Origin: Chitinophagales bacterium
GTDB taxonomy: Bacteria; Bacteroidota; Bacteroidia; Chitinophagales; Saprospiraceae
DNA length: 64,000 nucleotides
Reading direction: 5' to 3'
NCBI GenBank assembly: GCA_013298845.1
Contig: JAAFJN010000011.1
Span: 62,001-126,000, forward strand
Shown here in pieces: positions 16,004 to 25,179 of this stretch. The first letter of the stretch is position 1; every line of letters starts with the position of its first letter. The notes under the pieces were generated by a model. That model was not told where the DNA came from and did no database searches. It worked only from the letters and a program-made list of their open reading frames with translations. The translations under genes were made by a program, and so were the position numbers.

Positions 16004-17035
16004 ATGGCAAAACTTACAGCTTTTTCAAGGCTATTAATCGCCCTGCTGATTGTGGGTGGCGTTTATTTCGCTGCACGCACTTTTTTACCTCAGTTACAGG
16101 GAAAAACCGACGATACCACCACCACGACGACAACCCCTGATGCGGGCGACAACAGCGGTTCGGCATCTACGGGTAACAACGACGCTGGTTCCGGCAATAA
16201 TACCTCCGCGAGTTCCGGCGCTTCATTCTCCCGTCAAACGTTTAGTTTTACCCCCGCTGCGCCCGTAAACGGCAAACTCAAAGGCGTTGTGGAACTGGGT
16301 GCTACGGGTTTTAACTCTTTTATTATCCGGGTGGACAATGCTAAAAACTGGAAATTGGAAAAAGCCGAATACGGTGCAAGTCTCGTGTACGAAAACATGA
16401 CCACCGACCAGGATGTAAAAGATGGTTTGAAACAATATATCAGCGATATGGTGTCTTACGGCGTTGGTCCGCGCGATATTCACTTTGTGATTAGTTCCGG
16501 CGCGAAAAAAGTGGCCGTTACCGACAAAATTATCGCTACGCTCGCTGGCATGAAATACCAGGTCAACACCGTAACACCCGAACAGGAGGGCCAATACGCC
16601 CTGCGTTCAGTGTTGCCGTCTGAGTATTCCGGCCGGGCGTTTGTGGTGGACATTGGTTCGGGCAACACCAAAATTTCGTGGAAAAACCAAGGCCAAATTA
16701 AAGCGTTGGAGTCTTACGGTGCCAAATATTCGCAAAACAACACCAGCGCCGCCACCGTAGCGGGCGATGTAAAGGCCAAAGCCGCGCAAGTGCCTTCGTC
16801 TTTAACGTCTACCTGTTTTATTATTGGTGGTGTGCCGTTTGAATTTGCGAAAAAAGTGCGCAATGGCAAAGAACGCTACACCGTATTACCCGCTCCCGCC
16901 GACCTTAAAGCGGAAGGAGATAAGCAGGTAAATGGTTTAAATATCTACAATTCCATTGCTTCGGCAACGAACTGTAAGCAGTTTGTTTTCGACTGGGATG
17001 CCAATTTTACGATTGGTTTCTTGTTGAGTTTGTAA
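16004..17035 (+). CDS. Membrane-anchored actin-fold (Ppx/GppA-like) protein
   Basis: A 343-residue protein with three parts. A transmembrane anchor lies at about residues 7-25 (FSRLLIALLIVGGVYFAAR). A low-complexity Thr/Gly/Ser/Asn linker covers about 34-75. An actin/Hsp70/Ppx-type nucleotide-binding fold covers about 90-343. The fold is suggested by a phosphate-1-like strand (VELGATGFNSFIIRVD, 96-111), a phosphate-2 motif (FVVDIGSGNTKISW, 213-226) and an adenosine-like motif (CFIIGGVPF, 271-279). Ppx/GppA relatives hydrolyse polyphosphate or pppGpp. Here the conserved catalytic acids are not clear, so a sensor or scaffold role is equally possible. The linker and anchor suggest the domain is periplasmic, where ATP is absent. 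It has its own terminator. The precise family is not recognised. Confidence 0.7.
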   Translation: MAKLTAFSRLLIALLIVGGVYFAARTFLPQLQGKTDDTTTTTTTPDAGDNSGSASTGNNDAGSGNNTSASSGASFSRQTFSFTPAAPVNGKLKGVVELGATGFNSFIIRVDNAKNWKLEKAEYGASLVYENMTTDQDVKDGLKQYISDMVSYGVGPRDIHFVISSGAKKVAVTDKIIATLAGMKYQVNTVTPEQEGQYALRSVLPSEYSGRAFVVDIGSGNTKISWKNQGQIKALESYGAKYSQNNTSAATVAGDVKAKAAQVPSSLTSTCFIIGGVPFEFAKKVRNGKERYTVLPAPADLKAEGDKQVNGLNIYNSIASATNCKQFVFDWDANFTIGFLLSL

Positions 17036-17052
17036 ATTATTTAAATAAAAAA

Positions 17053-17092
17053 AATGGCCCGTTGAGCGTAGTCGAAACGGGCCATTTTTTTT
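17053..17092. terminator. Bidirectional Rho-independent terminator
   Basis: AATGGCCCGTT (17053-17063) pairs perfectly with AACGGGCCATT (17076-17086). A T-run to 17092 follows on the plus strand and an A-run precedes on the left, so it works for both the actin-fold gene and the reverse-strand gene ending at 17091. The 12-base loop (GAGCGTAGTCGA) resembles the outer ends of the hairpin repeats at 29834 and 63280. Confidence 0.85.
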
Positions 17093-17393
17093 ATTTAAAC
17101 AATCCCGGACCAAAACGCGCCAACCAAATGAGCGCCAATACGCCAGTGGCGACGACAACGCCGCGCATGGCATTTTCCCAACGGCGCTTTTTAAACGTGT
17201 TGATCAGGAAAATATTAATGGCCAAAGCCACAATCGCCAACGTTCTTTCCCGAAAATTATCGGACAGCCCCGACCCACTAGCGGCACCTTTTTGTTCCAA
17301 CAGCCCAAAAAGCGCGTACAATATCGCATAAATCGTTAGTGGCAGCAGCATACCGGGAATCAAACCCGTGATTAGTTTATTTCTTCGATCCAT
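17091..17393 (-). CDS. Small membrane protein of unknown function
   Basis: A 100-residue protein with three hydrophobic segments: about residues 8-30 (ITGLIPGMLLPLTIYAILYA region), 49-65 (RTLAIVALAINIFLINT) and 77-94 (MRGVVVATGVLALIWLAR). A basic KKRR sits between the last two. Its start overlaps the end of surE by 22 bases on the same strand, so the two are co-transcribed and probably translationally coupled. Similar small membrane proteins follow surE in other Bacteroidota as far as I recall, but no function is known. It ends inside the terminator. Confidence 0.75.
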   Translation of the reverse strand: MDRRNKLITGLIPGMLLPLTIYAILYALFGLLEQKGAASGSGLSDNFRERTLAIVALAINIFLINTFKKRRWENAMRGVVVATGVLALIWLARFGPGLFK

Positions 17394-18148
17394 TCCTGTA
17401 TATAAGGTATCGTTTTATAATCTGTTAAATCGTGCATGGAGGGCACAATGGAGATATAACCGTTGTGCAATGCCCATTCGTCGGTATCGGTGCCTTCGTC
17501 CTGGTTGATAAATTTACCCGACAACCAATAATAAGGACGACCACCGGGATCGCGACCTTCGATAAATTCTTCCACCCAGCGGCCATCGCATTGGCGGCAC
17601 ACTTTGGCGCCTTTAATTTCCGAGGCGGGCAACTTGGGGATATTAACGTTCAAAAGTTTGCCTTCTTGCAACGGGTGGGCCAACATTTGACGAATAATTT
17701 TCTCCGCCCAAATTTTAGCGGCCGAAAAATCGGCGTCAAAGGAAAAATCGCAGAGCGAAAACCCGATGCTGTTAATGCCCTCGACCGAGGCTTCCATTGC
17801 CGCCGACATCGTACCGGAGTAAATGATGTTGATGGAGGAGTTACTGCCGTGGTTAATACCCGAAACGCACAAATCAATGTCGCGGCCTTTGAGGATAACG
17901 TGTTTGGCCAATTTTACGCAATCTACCGGGGTGCCGGAGCATTCCCAGGCTTCAATACCCTCAAAAACGTTCACTTTTCGAAGCCGGAGGGGATCGTGAA
18001 TGGTTATGGCATGACCTTTGCCACTCTGTGGTGCATCGGGGGCAACAACGATGACCTCGCCAAATTGGGCGGCCACTTCGGTGAGTGCGCGGATGCCTGG
18101 CGCAACAATGCCGTCGTCGTTGGTAACTAAAATAAGCGGTTTTGACAT
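17372..18148 (-). CDS. surE: 5'/3'-nucleotidase SurE
   Basis: A 258-residue metal-dependent phosphatase acting on nucleoside 5'- and 3'-monophosphates. The N-terminal metal site ILVTNDDGIVAPGIRAL (residues 6-22, with the two Asp of NDDG) is intact. So are the loop VVAPDAPQSGKGHAIT with its conserved Ser, the CSGTPVDCVKLA segment and the metal ligand Asn of VSGINHGSN. Length is normal for the family. The ATG at 18148 sits exactly 5 bases after a TACTTTTG box, so its mRNA is probably leaderless. It overlaps a small membrane protein gene downstream. Confidence 0.97.
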   Translation of the reverse strand: MSKPLILVTNDDGIVAPGIRALTEVAAQFGEVIVVAPDAPQSGKGHAITIHDPLRLRKVNVFEGIEAWECSGTPVDCVKLAKHVILKGRDIDLCVSGINHGSNSSINIIYSGTMSAAMEASVEGINSIGFSLCDFSFDADFSAAKIWAEKIIRQMLAHPLQEGKLLNVNIPKLPASEIKGAKVCRQCDGRWVEEFIEGRDPGGRPYYWLSGKFINQDEGTDTDEWALHNGYISIVPSMHDLTDYKTIPYIQEWIEEIN

Positions 18149-18152
18149 GGTG

Positions 18153-18160
18153 CAAAAGTA
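18153..18160 (-). promoter_or_regulatory. Promoter -7 box of surE
   Basis: Reverse strand reads TACTTTTG, then CACC, then ATG. With the usual start point about 5 bases past the box, transcription begins at the A of the start codon. Confidence 0.6.
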
Positions 18161-18222
18161 GAAAGATATTTTGTGGGATGCAAAAAGCCAGCGTTAAATG
18201 CGCACGGCAGGGGACATATTTA

Positions 18223-18251
18223 TTTGCTATCAAAATTTTATACTAATTTTG
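18223..18251 (+). promoter_or_regulatory. Promoter of the LysM protein gene
   Basis: TTTG at 18223-18226, a 17-base gap and TAATTTTG at 18244-18251: the best complete match in the window to the Bacteroidota promoter (-33 TTTG, -7 TAnnTTTG). The leader to the ATG at 18322 is about 65 bases. Confidence 0.65.
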
Positions 18252-18321
18252 CCGTTGTTATCGTGTATTTTTCAACCCCTGTTTTCCAGGCGATATTTAA
18301 TTCAAAAATCAACAAGTATTT

Positions 18322-20214
18322 ATGACGCGCATTTTAAGCTCATTATTTCTTGCCTTTTGTGCAGTGTTGGTACAGGCACAAGTAGCACCTTCGGCCACCT
18401 ATATTTTGTTCAATAGCCAAAACATGGATATTCTGGACTATAGACCAGCCTACAGCAACAGCACCACCAAGTATTACGCTTACAACTTCAGAACCGGTGG
18501 CAACGACCAGTACATTCTTTACTCCGGCACCGGTGTTAACATGGATTATTTGCCCAATAATTCCGTCAACAGTTCGGCTTTTAGCATCACTGAAGACATT
18601 GTAACGGGGGTAAATAGTGTAAAACGCCAAATGTTTGTGGTGCTTCAACAACAACGCGGTTACATCATAGCACCCATTACCAACATTACCAAAGTGACCA
18701 CCAGCGGCAAATACATTTTTGTAAATGCCCTGAATTACTCTTACGTGTTTGACACCGACAATATCAGTATGGGACGTGAATTGAGCACGGCCGGGTCGGC
18801 TTCTTCCGTGAGCCTCAACTCATTCGGGTACCAAAGTTGCAAATACCAATATTCGTTTAAACGCACCCCTAACGTTGCCAATGCCGAACTCGCAGAGTTT
18901 GAGTTTATCCCCGGCATCGGGATTGTTTCCGAAAAAAGTGGCCGAAATGCCAGCGAAATGCAAGCCAATCAGGTGAATTTGTGGAGCATTAACGGACTTA
19001 CTTTGAGCGACTATATCGCCAAAGAATGCGGTAACAACAATAACGTTACACAATATACCCCACCAACGCCCGTGCCTATGCCCGGTACTGTTGTGCCTCC
19101 AATTGATCCGCAGTTGGGTAATCCACAAACCGGCACGACCGTTACGCCACCGGCCAATACGACCAATAACAACCAATTAATTTACCTTTCGGCCATTAGC
19201 AAATACCCGGCGGTCAACTGTGGCAAAACGGCCGACGCCGGTATGCACATGGTACAACCCAAAGAAACGGTAAACAGCATTGCGCGTTTCTACGGCGTAA
19301 CAGCGGCGCAAATTTTGAAATGGAACAATATCAAAGACGGTAATAAAATTTCGGTTTGTCAGGAATTACGCATTACGGCACCCGGTGGTAAGGTATCTAA
19401 AGGGCTTCAACCCATTATTACCGGAACGGCACCCGTTACAACGCCCGTGGTAACACCTCCACCCGCGCCCGTCAATCCCCCAACGTACACACCAAACCAA
19501 CCAGCCACCCCTACCCCGGCTCCCGGTATGTTTGTTGGCTCCGGTAGTGCACCCAGTTACCAATCGCCCCAACCACTGCCCAACCCCACCGTGGTAGCAC
19601 CTCCAACCGCACCGGTCACAACCCCGGCCGCCGGTGCTCAATACTACGATGTGCGCCCCGGCGAAGGCGTTGCGGTGATTGCGCGTAAATTTGGCTACAC
19701 CGAAGAGCGTTTCCGCGCCATGAATAATTTCCCAACTACCGGTAATGTCCCCTTGCAGGTAGGGCAAAAAGTAAAGGTTGCCGAATGCGAAGTGTACCAC
19801 TCCCCCGCAGCAGGCGGATTTATTCCACCCGCCGCGAACGGTACCGGTTTACCCCAGATGACCCAACCCGTGGGAAACACCCAAACGCCCACCGGCCTGC
19901 CCACCGGAACGTACCAGCCGTTGCCACCGCTCACCAGCGGCACTACACCTTCCCCCGGTACTACCCCCGGTTTTGTTCCGGTGAATAACTTGCCCGTTGG
20001 TACTCAACCGGCCGTAACAACGCCCACCGAACCGGCGAAGATCAACAAACGCGATCCGATTGGTTTCAAAGACTATTTTGTAAAAGACAGCGAAACCATT
20101 AAAGATATCGCCCGCAAGCAAGGCTTTGATGCGGCGGAATTGGCACTCATCAATGGCCGCACCCAGGACGAAAAATTGGCTCCGGGCACCCGGATTCAAT
20201 TGCCCATTTATTAA
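18322..20214 (+). CDS. Secreted protein with three LysM domains
   Basis: A 630-residue exported protein. The signal peptide is MTRILSSLFLAFCAVLVQAQ. Residues 21-230 form an unrecognised N-terminal domain of mixed strands. LysM modules lie at about 308-353 (HMVQPKETVNSIARFYGVTA), 439-490 (YDVRPGEGVAVIARKFGYTE) and 582-630 (YFVKDSETIKDIARKQGFDA), separated by long Pro/Thr-rich linkers. LysM modules bind N-acetylglucosamine-containing glycans such as peptidoglycan, so the protein probably sits in the periplasm or at the cell surface. No catalytic domain is evident. It has a strong promoter upstream and a strong terminator downstream and stands alone. Confidence 0.88.
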   Translation: MTRILSSLFLAFCAVLVQAQVAPSATYILFNSQNMDILDYRPAYSNSTTKYYAYNFRTGGNDQYILYSGTGVNMDYLPNNSVNSSAFSITEDIVTGVNSVKRQMFVVLQQQRGYIIAPITNITKVTTSGKYIFVNALNYSYVFDTDNISMGRELSTAGSASSVSLNSFGYQSCKYQYSFKRTPNVANAELAEFEFIPGIGIVSEKSGRNASEMQANQVNLWSINGLTLSDYIAKECGNNNNVTQYTPPTPVPMPGTVVPPIDPQLGNPQTGTTVTPPANTTNNNQLIYLSAISKYPAVNCGKTADAGMHMVQPKETVNSIARFYGVTAAQILKWNNIKDGNKISVCQELRITAPGGKVSKGLQPIITGTAPVTTPVVTPPPAPVNPPTYTPNQPATPTPAPGMFVGSGSAPSYQSPQPLPNPTVVAPPTAPVTTPAAGAQYYDVRPGEGVAVIARKFGYTEERFRAMNNFPTTGNVPLQVGQKVKVAECEVYHSPAAGGFIPPAANGTGLPQMTQPVGNTQTPTGLPTGTYQPLPPLTSGTTPSPGTTPGFVPVNNLPVGTQPAVTTPTEPAKINKRDPIGFKDYFVKDSETIKDIARKQGFDAAELALINGRTQDEKLAPGTRIQLPIY

Positions 20215-20236
20215 TTTAGCGTTTCTTTAAAAACAG

Positions 20237-20271
20237 AAGGAGCCACCCCGCGCGGGGTGGCTCCTTTTTTT
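20237..20271 (+). terminator. Rho-independent terminator after the LysM gene
   Basis: A perfect GC-rich palindrome, AAGGAGCCACCCCG paired with CGGGGTGGCTCCTT, centred on CG at 20251-20252, is followed by a run of T to 20271. One of the strongest hairpins in the window. Confidence 0.9.
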
Positions 20272-20304
20272 ATGCCATTACTTCTAAGAGTATGTCTAAA
20301 AAAA

Positions 20305-23300
20305 TTATTCCACCACTACTTTTTTGACAATCCGTTGGCCATTCACCAGCGTAATTTCCAGCAAATAAATACCCGATGCCTGATTGCTCAGGTCAATGGC
20401 GTATTTGTTACCGGCCGGAACGGCCGTTTGTAACCAAACCTGACGGCCAATGGCATCGTACACCATCAGGCGCTCGACGGGTTGGGTGTCATTTTCGCTG
20501 TTCAAATAAAATAAACCATTGTTCGGGTTCGGCTGAATGGTAAATTTGGCGGAAATGGCCGGGTCGTTCGTCGAAACCGGAATAAGCACATACGTTGCAA
20601 TCGCAGTGCAACCAAAAGCGTCGGTGACGGTTAACACATAGTTACCGGGACCGAGATTTAAGATACTGGCTTGGGTCGAAAATGGTGCACCATTTAAAGT
20701 CCACTCCGTAGTATAAGGTACCGTTGCCCCGTCAATCAAGACAATAATGGCTCCGTTGTTATTGGTTGGATTCGTAATTGCGGCCGAAATCATGATTGGC
20801 GTTGGGTTCGTATTGTGTACCACCGAAACGGCCTGCACCGACGTACAACCATTATCCAAATTCGTGGTGGTTAACGTGTAAACGCCCGACATGGTGACGG
20901 CTACCGTTGGGCCTTGGGTGGTTGCTCCGAGCGGGTCAGTCCATAGGTATTCGGCATTCGGGATACTGGTAAAAGCCGACAGTTGCACAACGCCCACGCA
21001 GGCTTGGGTCAACTGCGACACCACGGATTGTGGCGGTACAGCGACATCCTGACTTACAATAATGGTTCTGGTGGCCGTACAACCAAAGGCGTTGGTGGCG
21101 GTTACCACATAAACGCCGGGGGCCGAAACAACCGGGGCCGGATCAGAACTTTGGAAGCCATTGGGGCCAGTCCATTGGTAAGAAAGTGCTGGGTCGGGGT
21201 TCGGTAATAACACCACTTCTGGTTGTAAACACGTCAAAACTGGCGGCCCCAGCACCTCGATAATCGGCGGGGTGGCCGCAATTACCGTTGCCGTCGCAAC
21301 CCCGGAACATCCGTTCAGAGGATCCGTTACCGTTACGGTATAAACACCGGCAACCGTTACGGTCGGGCTGGCTTCGGTGCTGGTATAATTATCGGGACCG
21401 CTCCAGGCGTACTGTAACGCACTATTGGCACCCGAAGTTACCGCCGTGAGCGTCACGGAACTCAGGTCACACCCTACTACGCCACCGGTTGTACTCACGA
21501 CCAACACCGAATTGTCTAATTGCACCTCAATGGTATCGCTCGCCGAGCAGGTGGTTGATCCCTGTTCGAGCGTCGCGACCAATAAAACATTGGCGGGCAA
21601 AGAAACCATTAATTCACTACCGTTTCCGGCTGCTGCGCCGTCCACGTACCATTGAATACTGGAGCCGGAAGTCGTATTTGCCCCCAAGGTCACAGAAGTC
21701 ATGCCGCAACCTATGGTGGAGTTACCCGTAATTTCGGCCGTGGGTTCAAGAACAAATACCTCAACGGTTACGATGCTGTCGCAGCCATTTACCGATGTAA
21801 AGGTGTTAGAATACACGCCAGCAGTGGTCACCGCAGTCCCCCACGGCAAGATGTATGGCAAATTAGCCGCACATTCTACTACCGGAGTTAATACCTGCGT
21901 CACCGGGGCTACCGGATGAATTTCCAAACAGGTTTCGGCGCTGATTTGGCAAGAACTTGTTGCTTTTACGCATAAAGATACCGTATCGGCAACGCCCGGC
22001 AAGGTTGTAACCACAACCGTGGGAGCCACTGTCGTCACCGGAGATGACTGCCCATTCAATAATACGCCCGACGGAGCCGACCAGGCGTAACCAGTGGCAC
22101 CACTCACCACCGGAACGGTGTAAGTGTAGTTTTGGACACCACCCGCACAAACGATTGTGGAGCCACTCACCTCCGACGGGGCCGACAATGGAATATTCCC
22201 ACCCGATAAGGCATTAGCGGGGGTTGCATTGATTACATAATCACATACATCCTGAGAAAAACCGTCAATCACCAAAAAATACACTTCACCCGGTACCATT
22301 CCCGTAACCGTTTGACTGCTACTACCCTGGCACCCAACGCAACCCGTGTTACAGGCAATTGGGAAAGCCTCACAAGAAAATGGATAAATAGCAAACTGTA
22401 AACCATCGCCTTGAACGCAATTGGAACTGGTTACTGTTAAATTCATGGTATTCGAGCCAGCCACAAAAGCATGCCAAAGGTCATTTTGAATTTGGCTGCA
22501 AAAATCAGCCGGGGGCAAATCGCCACCAAAACCGCCATTACTTCCCTGATAGCCATTCAAGTCACAAGGCGCGCATAATATTTCTGCGCAGGACTCAGCG
22601 GGGCTGTATTGGTCATTGGGACAAATGGGAACCTCAAGGATATCAATATTGGTAAGAATAAAGGTACTCGAAGTGGTACACCCCCAGGTCGTTATCAACG
22701 AAATCGTGTACGTTCCCGGCCCGATATTCACTAAATCAAGTGGAACGCCACCGGGATAGGGCACACCGTTTTGGGACCAGACATGGGTGTAAGCACTATC
22801 GGGAATATTCAGCGAAAGATCAATACTGCCATTCGCATTGCCATCGGTGGGTTGCGTTGCGACGCCCGAAATAATGGGCGCAACCAAAGATGCGGTGGAA
22901 ACAGTGGCTGTTTTGGTGCATCCATTCACCGGATTGGTTACCGTTACGGTGTATGTTCCAGAAGTAACCGTAGTAATTTGACGGGTATTAAAAGTTAGTC
23001 CGTTAGGCCCCGCCCACTGATAGGAGAAATTAGGCGTAACCCCCAATGGCGTTAATGTATATGGACCAATACAATTGTTACTAAAAACATCAATTCCCGT
23101 TAATGGCGGCAAGGTTGTATTGGACAAAACCGTTTTCGTCGCGCTGTTATAACAACCAACGGTATCCGTAACGGTCACTGCGTACGTACCGGCAGCGGTT
23201 ACGACAAGGTTCGGCCCTACACTGCTAAAACCCGCCGGACCACTCCACAGATAACTTACCCCCGGAGTAGTAGAAGTAGCATTGAGTGCAACGGAGGTCG

Positions 23301-24951
23301 TTGTACAGGTTAATGTACCGCCACCGGTAATACTCACGGTGGGTTGCCCAACACCCGGCGTTACCACCGCAGTGGCCGTACCCAAACAACCCGCCGCCGT
23401 GGTTACCGTAACCGTATAGGTCCCCAAAGCGGATACTTCGGGCGATTGCACATCGGCGCTAAAGCCATTGGGGCCAGCCCACGCATATATGGGGTTGGAG
23501 ACTGCGGTGTTGGCACTTATCGTCACCGAAGTAGGGTTATTCGTGCACCCCAATACCCCGGAAGTAGAAGTCACGGGAATGTAAAGCGAGTCACGCGTAA
23601 CCATCACGGTATCAAATACCTCGCAGACCTTTGGCCCGACCGCCTGACGGGTGCGCAAAATGTACATACCCGGCTCGGTGACATTAGGCAGGATGTTCCC
23701 GGCAGTTTGGGTACCATTGGGTCGCGTCCATACTTTAATGGAAGGGATTGGGGAATTGGGCGATGGCGCGGACTCCAGCGTAATGCTGTTCATTTCGCAG
23801 CCAATGACGGTATTTCCTGTTATCTGAGCAGTAGGATTTAGGTAAATCAGGTTTACAAAGACAATGCTATCGCATCCATCTACCGACTGGCATACGCGCT
23901 CATGGGATCCGGGTGTTCCAAATGTCGTATCACACACGGCCACTGTTTCACCCTGACACAGGTAGTATGTCGTAAAAGAATTTATGGAGGGCAGTACAAT
24001 TACCTGCTGTACCAAAACACTGTCACAGCCATTAACAATGGGGATAACTCCCGAATAAGTACCCGTTACGGATACTTCATCACCCCAAAGCGTGTAATAT
24101 GGCAAATCTTCAGAGCATACTTTTACGGTGGGTAAAATCGTTGGAGGGATAGGTTGTATAGTCACTACCTTTGTTTTTTGCGTTCCGATGCTGCACCCAT
24201 TGGAGGGTTGTACACTAATGGCAACGCTCCCATTGGCCGAAAAAGGGAAAGTCACTTCAATGGACTGCCCGCCAGAACCAGGAAAATTTATGGGACCGGG
24301 AATGCCATTAAACAAAACGTCTGGATTATTACTCGACCAAGTATAATATCCCGCTCCGGTTGTTGCTGGAATGGAATAGGTTGCCGTTCCGCCCGGGCAC
24401 ACAGTAGAAGGCCCCGTCAGGTTTCCAACTAATCCCAGCGGCACGGGTAGTACTGCTGATGCGGGAGATACCCCAATTGTAAAATCACAAAGATCCTGCG
24501 AATAACCGTCAATAATCAAATAATACGTTTGACCTGTAATCAAAGTAGACGTAAAAGTAATGGGAGTAGTACCTCCACCTGAAAAACCGGCATCACAATT
24601 AATGGGGCCGTTATTGCCACACCCGGTGTACAAAGCGGCCTGAATACCATCGCCATTCACACAATTGGATGGTGTAAAGGTAAACTGCGCCGACGTTCCC
24701 CCGGCCACAAAGGCAAACCACTGGTCATTTTGAATTTGGCTGCACCAACCCGGCGGGGTTGGGTCTCCCTGCCAACCAGCAGTGGAACCAACATAACCAT
24801 TAAGCCCACTGCAACTAACGCAGGCGGTTTCGCACGTTTCGGCGGGTTCCGGAAAGGATGAAGAACAGGCGGGGGGTATCCCCTGAGCAGCAAGGTGCAG
24901 CACACTACACCAACATAACCAAACAACTAATAAGGATTGTAGTTTTTTCAT
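20305..24951 (-). CDS. Large secreted protein with tandem Ig/PKD-like repeats and type IX (type A) sorting domain
   Basis: A 1548-residue cargo of the type IX secretion system. The start at 24951 gives a clean signal peptide (MKKLQSLLVVWLCWCSVLHL then AAQG); the frame extends 11 codons further without support. Two related modules, each with four or more cysteines, begin with CETACVSCSGLNGYVGS (about 40-160) and CAEILCAPCDLNGYQGS (about 785-920), so the protein arose by internal duplication. Many Ig-like repeats follow, each with the pattern GTYTVTVTD..GC or GVYTVTVTDPLNGC. The last 80 residues (FTIQPNPNNGLFYL to GIYLLEITLVNGQRIVKKVV) are the type A C-terminal sorting signal, which attaches cargo to the surface or releases it. 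Likely adhesin or surface-layer role; no enzyme motif was seen. Confidence 0.9.
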   Translation of the reverse strand: MKKLQSLLVVWLCWCSVLHLAAQGIPPACSSSFPEPAETCETACVSCSGLNGYVGSTAGWQGDPTPPGWCSQIQNDQWFAFVAGGTSAQFTFTPSNCVNGDGIQAALYTGCGNNGPINCDAGFSGGGTTPITFTSTLITGQTYYLIIDGYSQDLCDFTIGVSPASAVLPVPLGLVGNLTGPSTVCPGGTATYSIPATTGAGYYTWSSNNPDVLFNGIPGPINFPGSGGQSIEVTFPFSANGSVAISVQPSNGCSIGTQKTKVVTIQPIPPTILPTVKVCSEDLPYYTLWGDEVSVTGTYSGVIPIVNGCDSVLVQQVIVLPSINSFTTYYLCQGETVAVCDTTFGTPGSHERVCQSVDGCDSIVFVNLIYLNPTAQITGNTVIGCEMNSITLESAPSPNSPIPSIKVWTRPNGTQTAGNILPNVTEPGMYILRTRQAVGPKVCEVFDTVMVTRDSLYIPVTSTSGVLGCTNNPTSVTISANTAVSNPIYAWAGPNGFSADVQSPEVSALGTYTVTVTTAAGCLGTATAVVTPGVGQPTVSITGGGTLTCTTTSVALNATSTTPGVSYLWSGPAGFSSVGPNLVVTAAGTYAVTVTDTVGCYNSATKTVLSNTTLPPLTGIDVFSNNCIGPYTLTPLGVTPNFSYQWAGPNGLTFNTRQITTVTSGTYTVTVTNPVNGCTKTATVSTASLVAPIISGVATQPTDGNANGSIDLSLNIPDSAYTHVWSQNGVPYPGGVPLDLVNIGPGTYTISLITTWGCTTSSTFILTNIDILEVPICPNDQYSPAESCAEILCAPCDLNGYQGSNGGFGGDLPPADFCSQIQNDLWHAFVAGSNTMNLTVTSSNCVQGDGLQFAIYPFSCEAFPIACNTGCVGCQGSSSQTVTGMVPGEVYFLVIDGFSQDVCDYVINATPANALSGGNIPLSAPSEVSGSTIVCAGGVQNYTYTVPVVSGATGYAWSAPSGVLLNGQSSPVTTVAPTVVVTTLPGVADTVSLCVKATSSCQISAETCLEIHPVAPVTQVLTPVVECAANLPYILPWGTAVTTAGVYSNTFTSVNGCDSIVTVEVFVLEPTAEITGNSTIGCGMTSVTLGANTTSGSSIQWYVDGAAAGNGSELMVSLPANVLLVATLEQGSTTCSASDTIEVQLDNSVLVVSTTGGVVGCDLSSVTLTAVTSGANSALQYAWSGPDNYTSTEASPTVTVAGVYTVTVTDPLNGCSGVATATVIAATPPIIEVLGPPVLTCLQPEVVLLPNPDPALSYQWTGPNGFQSSDPAPVVSAPGVYVVTATNAFGCTATRTIIVSQDVAVPPQSVVSQLTQACVGVVQLSAFTSIPNAEYLWTDPLGATTQGPTVAVTMSGVYTLTTTNLDNGCTSVQAVSVVHNTNPTPIMISAAITNPTNNNGAIIVLIDGATVPYTTEWTLNGAPFSTQASILNLGPGNYVLTVTDAFGCTAIATYVLIPVSTNDPAISAKFTIQPNPNNGLFYLNSENDTQPVERLMVYDAIGRQVWLQTAVPAGNKYAIDLSNQASGIYLLEITLVNGQRIVKKVVVE

Positions 24952-25179
24952 AAAGTAATGATTAAACAATGAAAGAATGAACAAATGTATAACTGAAGAT
25001 CAGCCCAAAATAATAACATTTTTCAAAACTAATTCCAGCCTAAAGAAGAGGCATACAAAAGCTTTATTGCTGCTTTACTCGTTTGAAACAGCCTTCCTTT
25101 TTCTCGAAATAGCGGTTCTTTGAAAAATACGACCGTATTCTTTTACCTTCGCCGACAATTTACAAGTGCCTCATTGACT

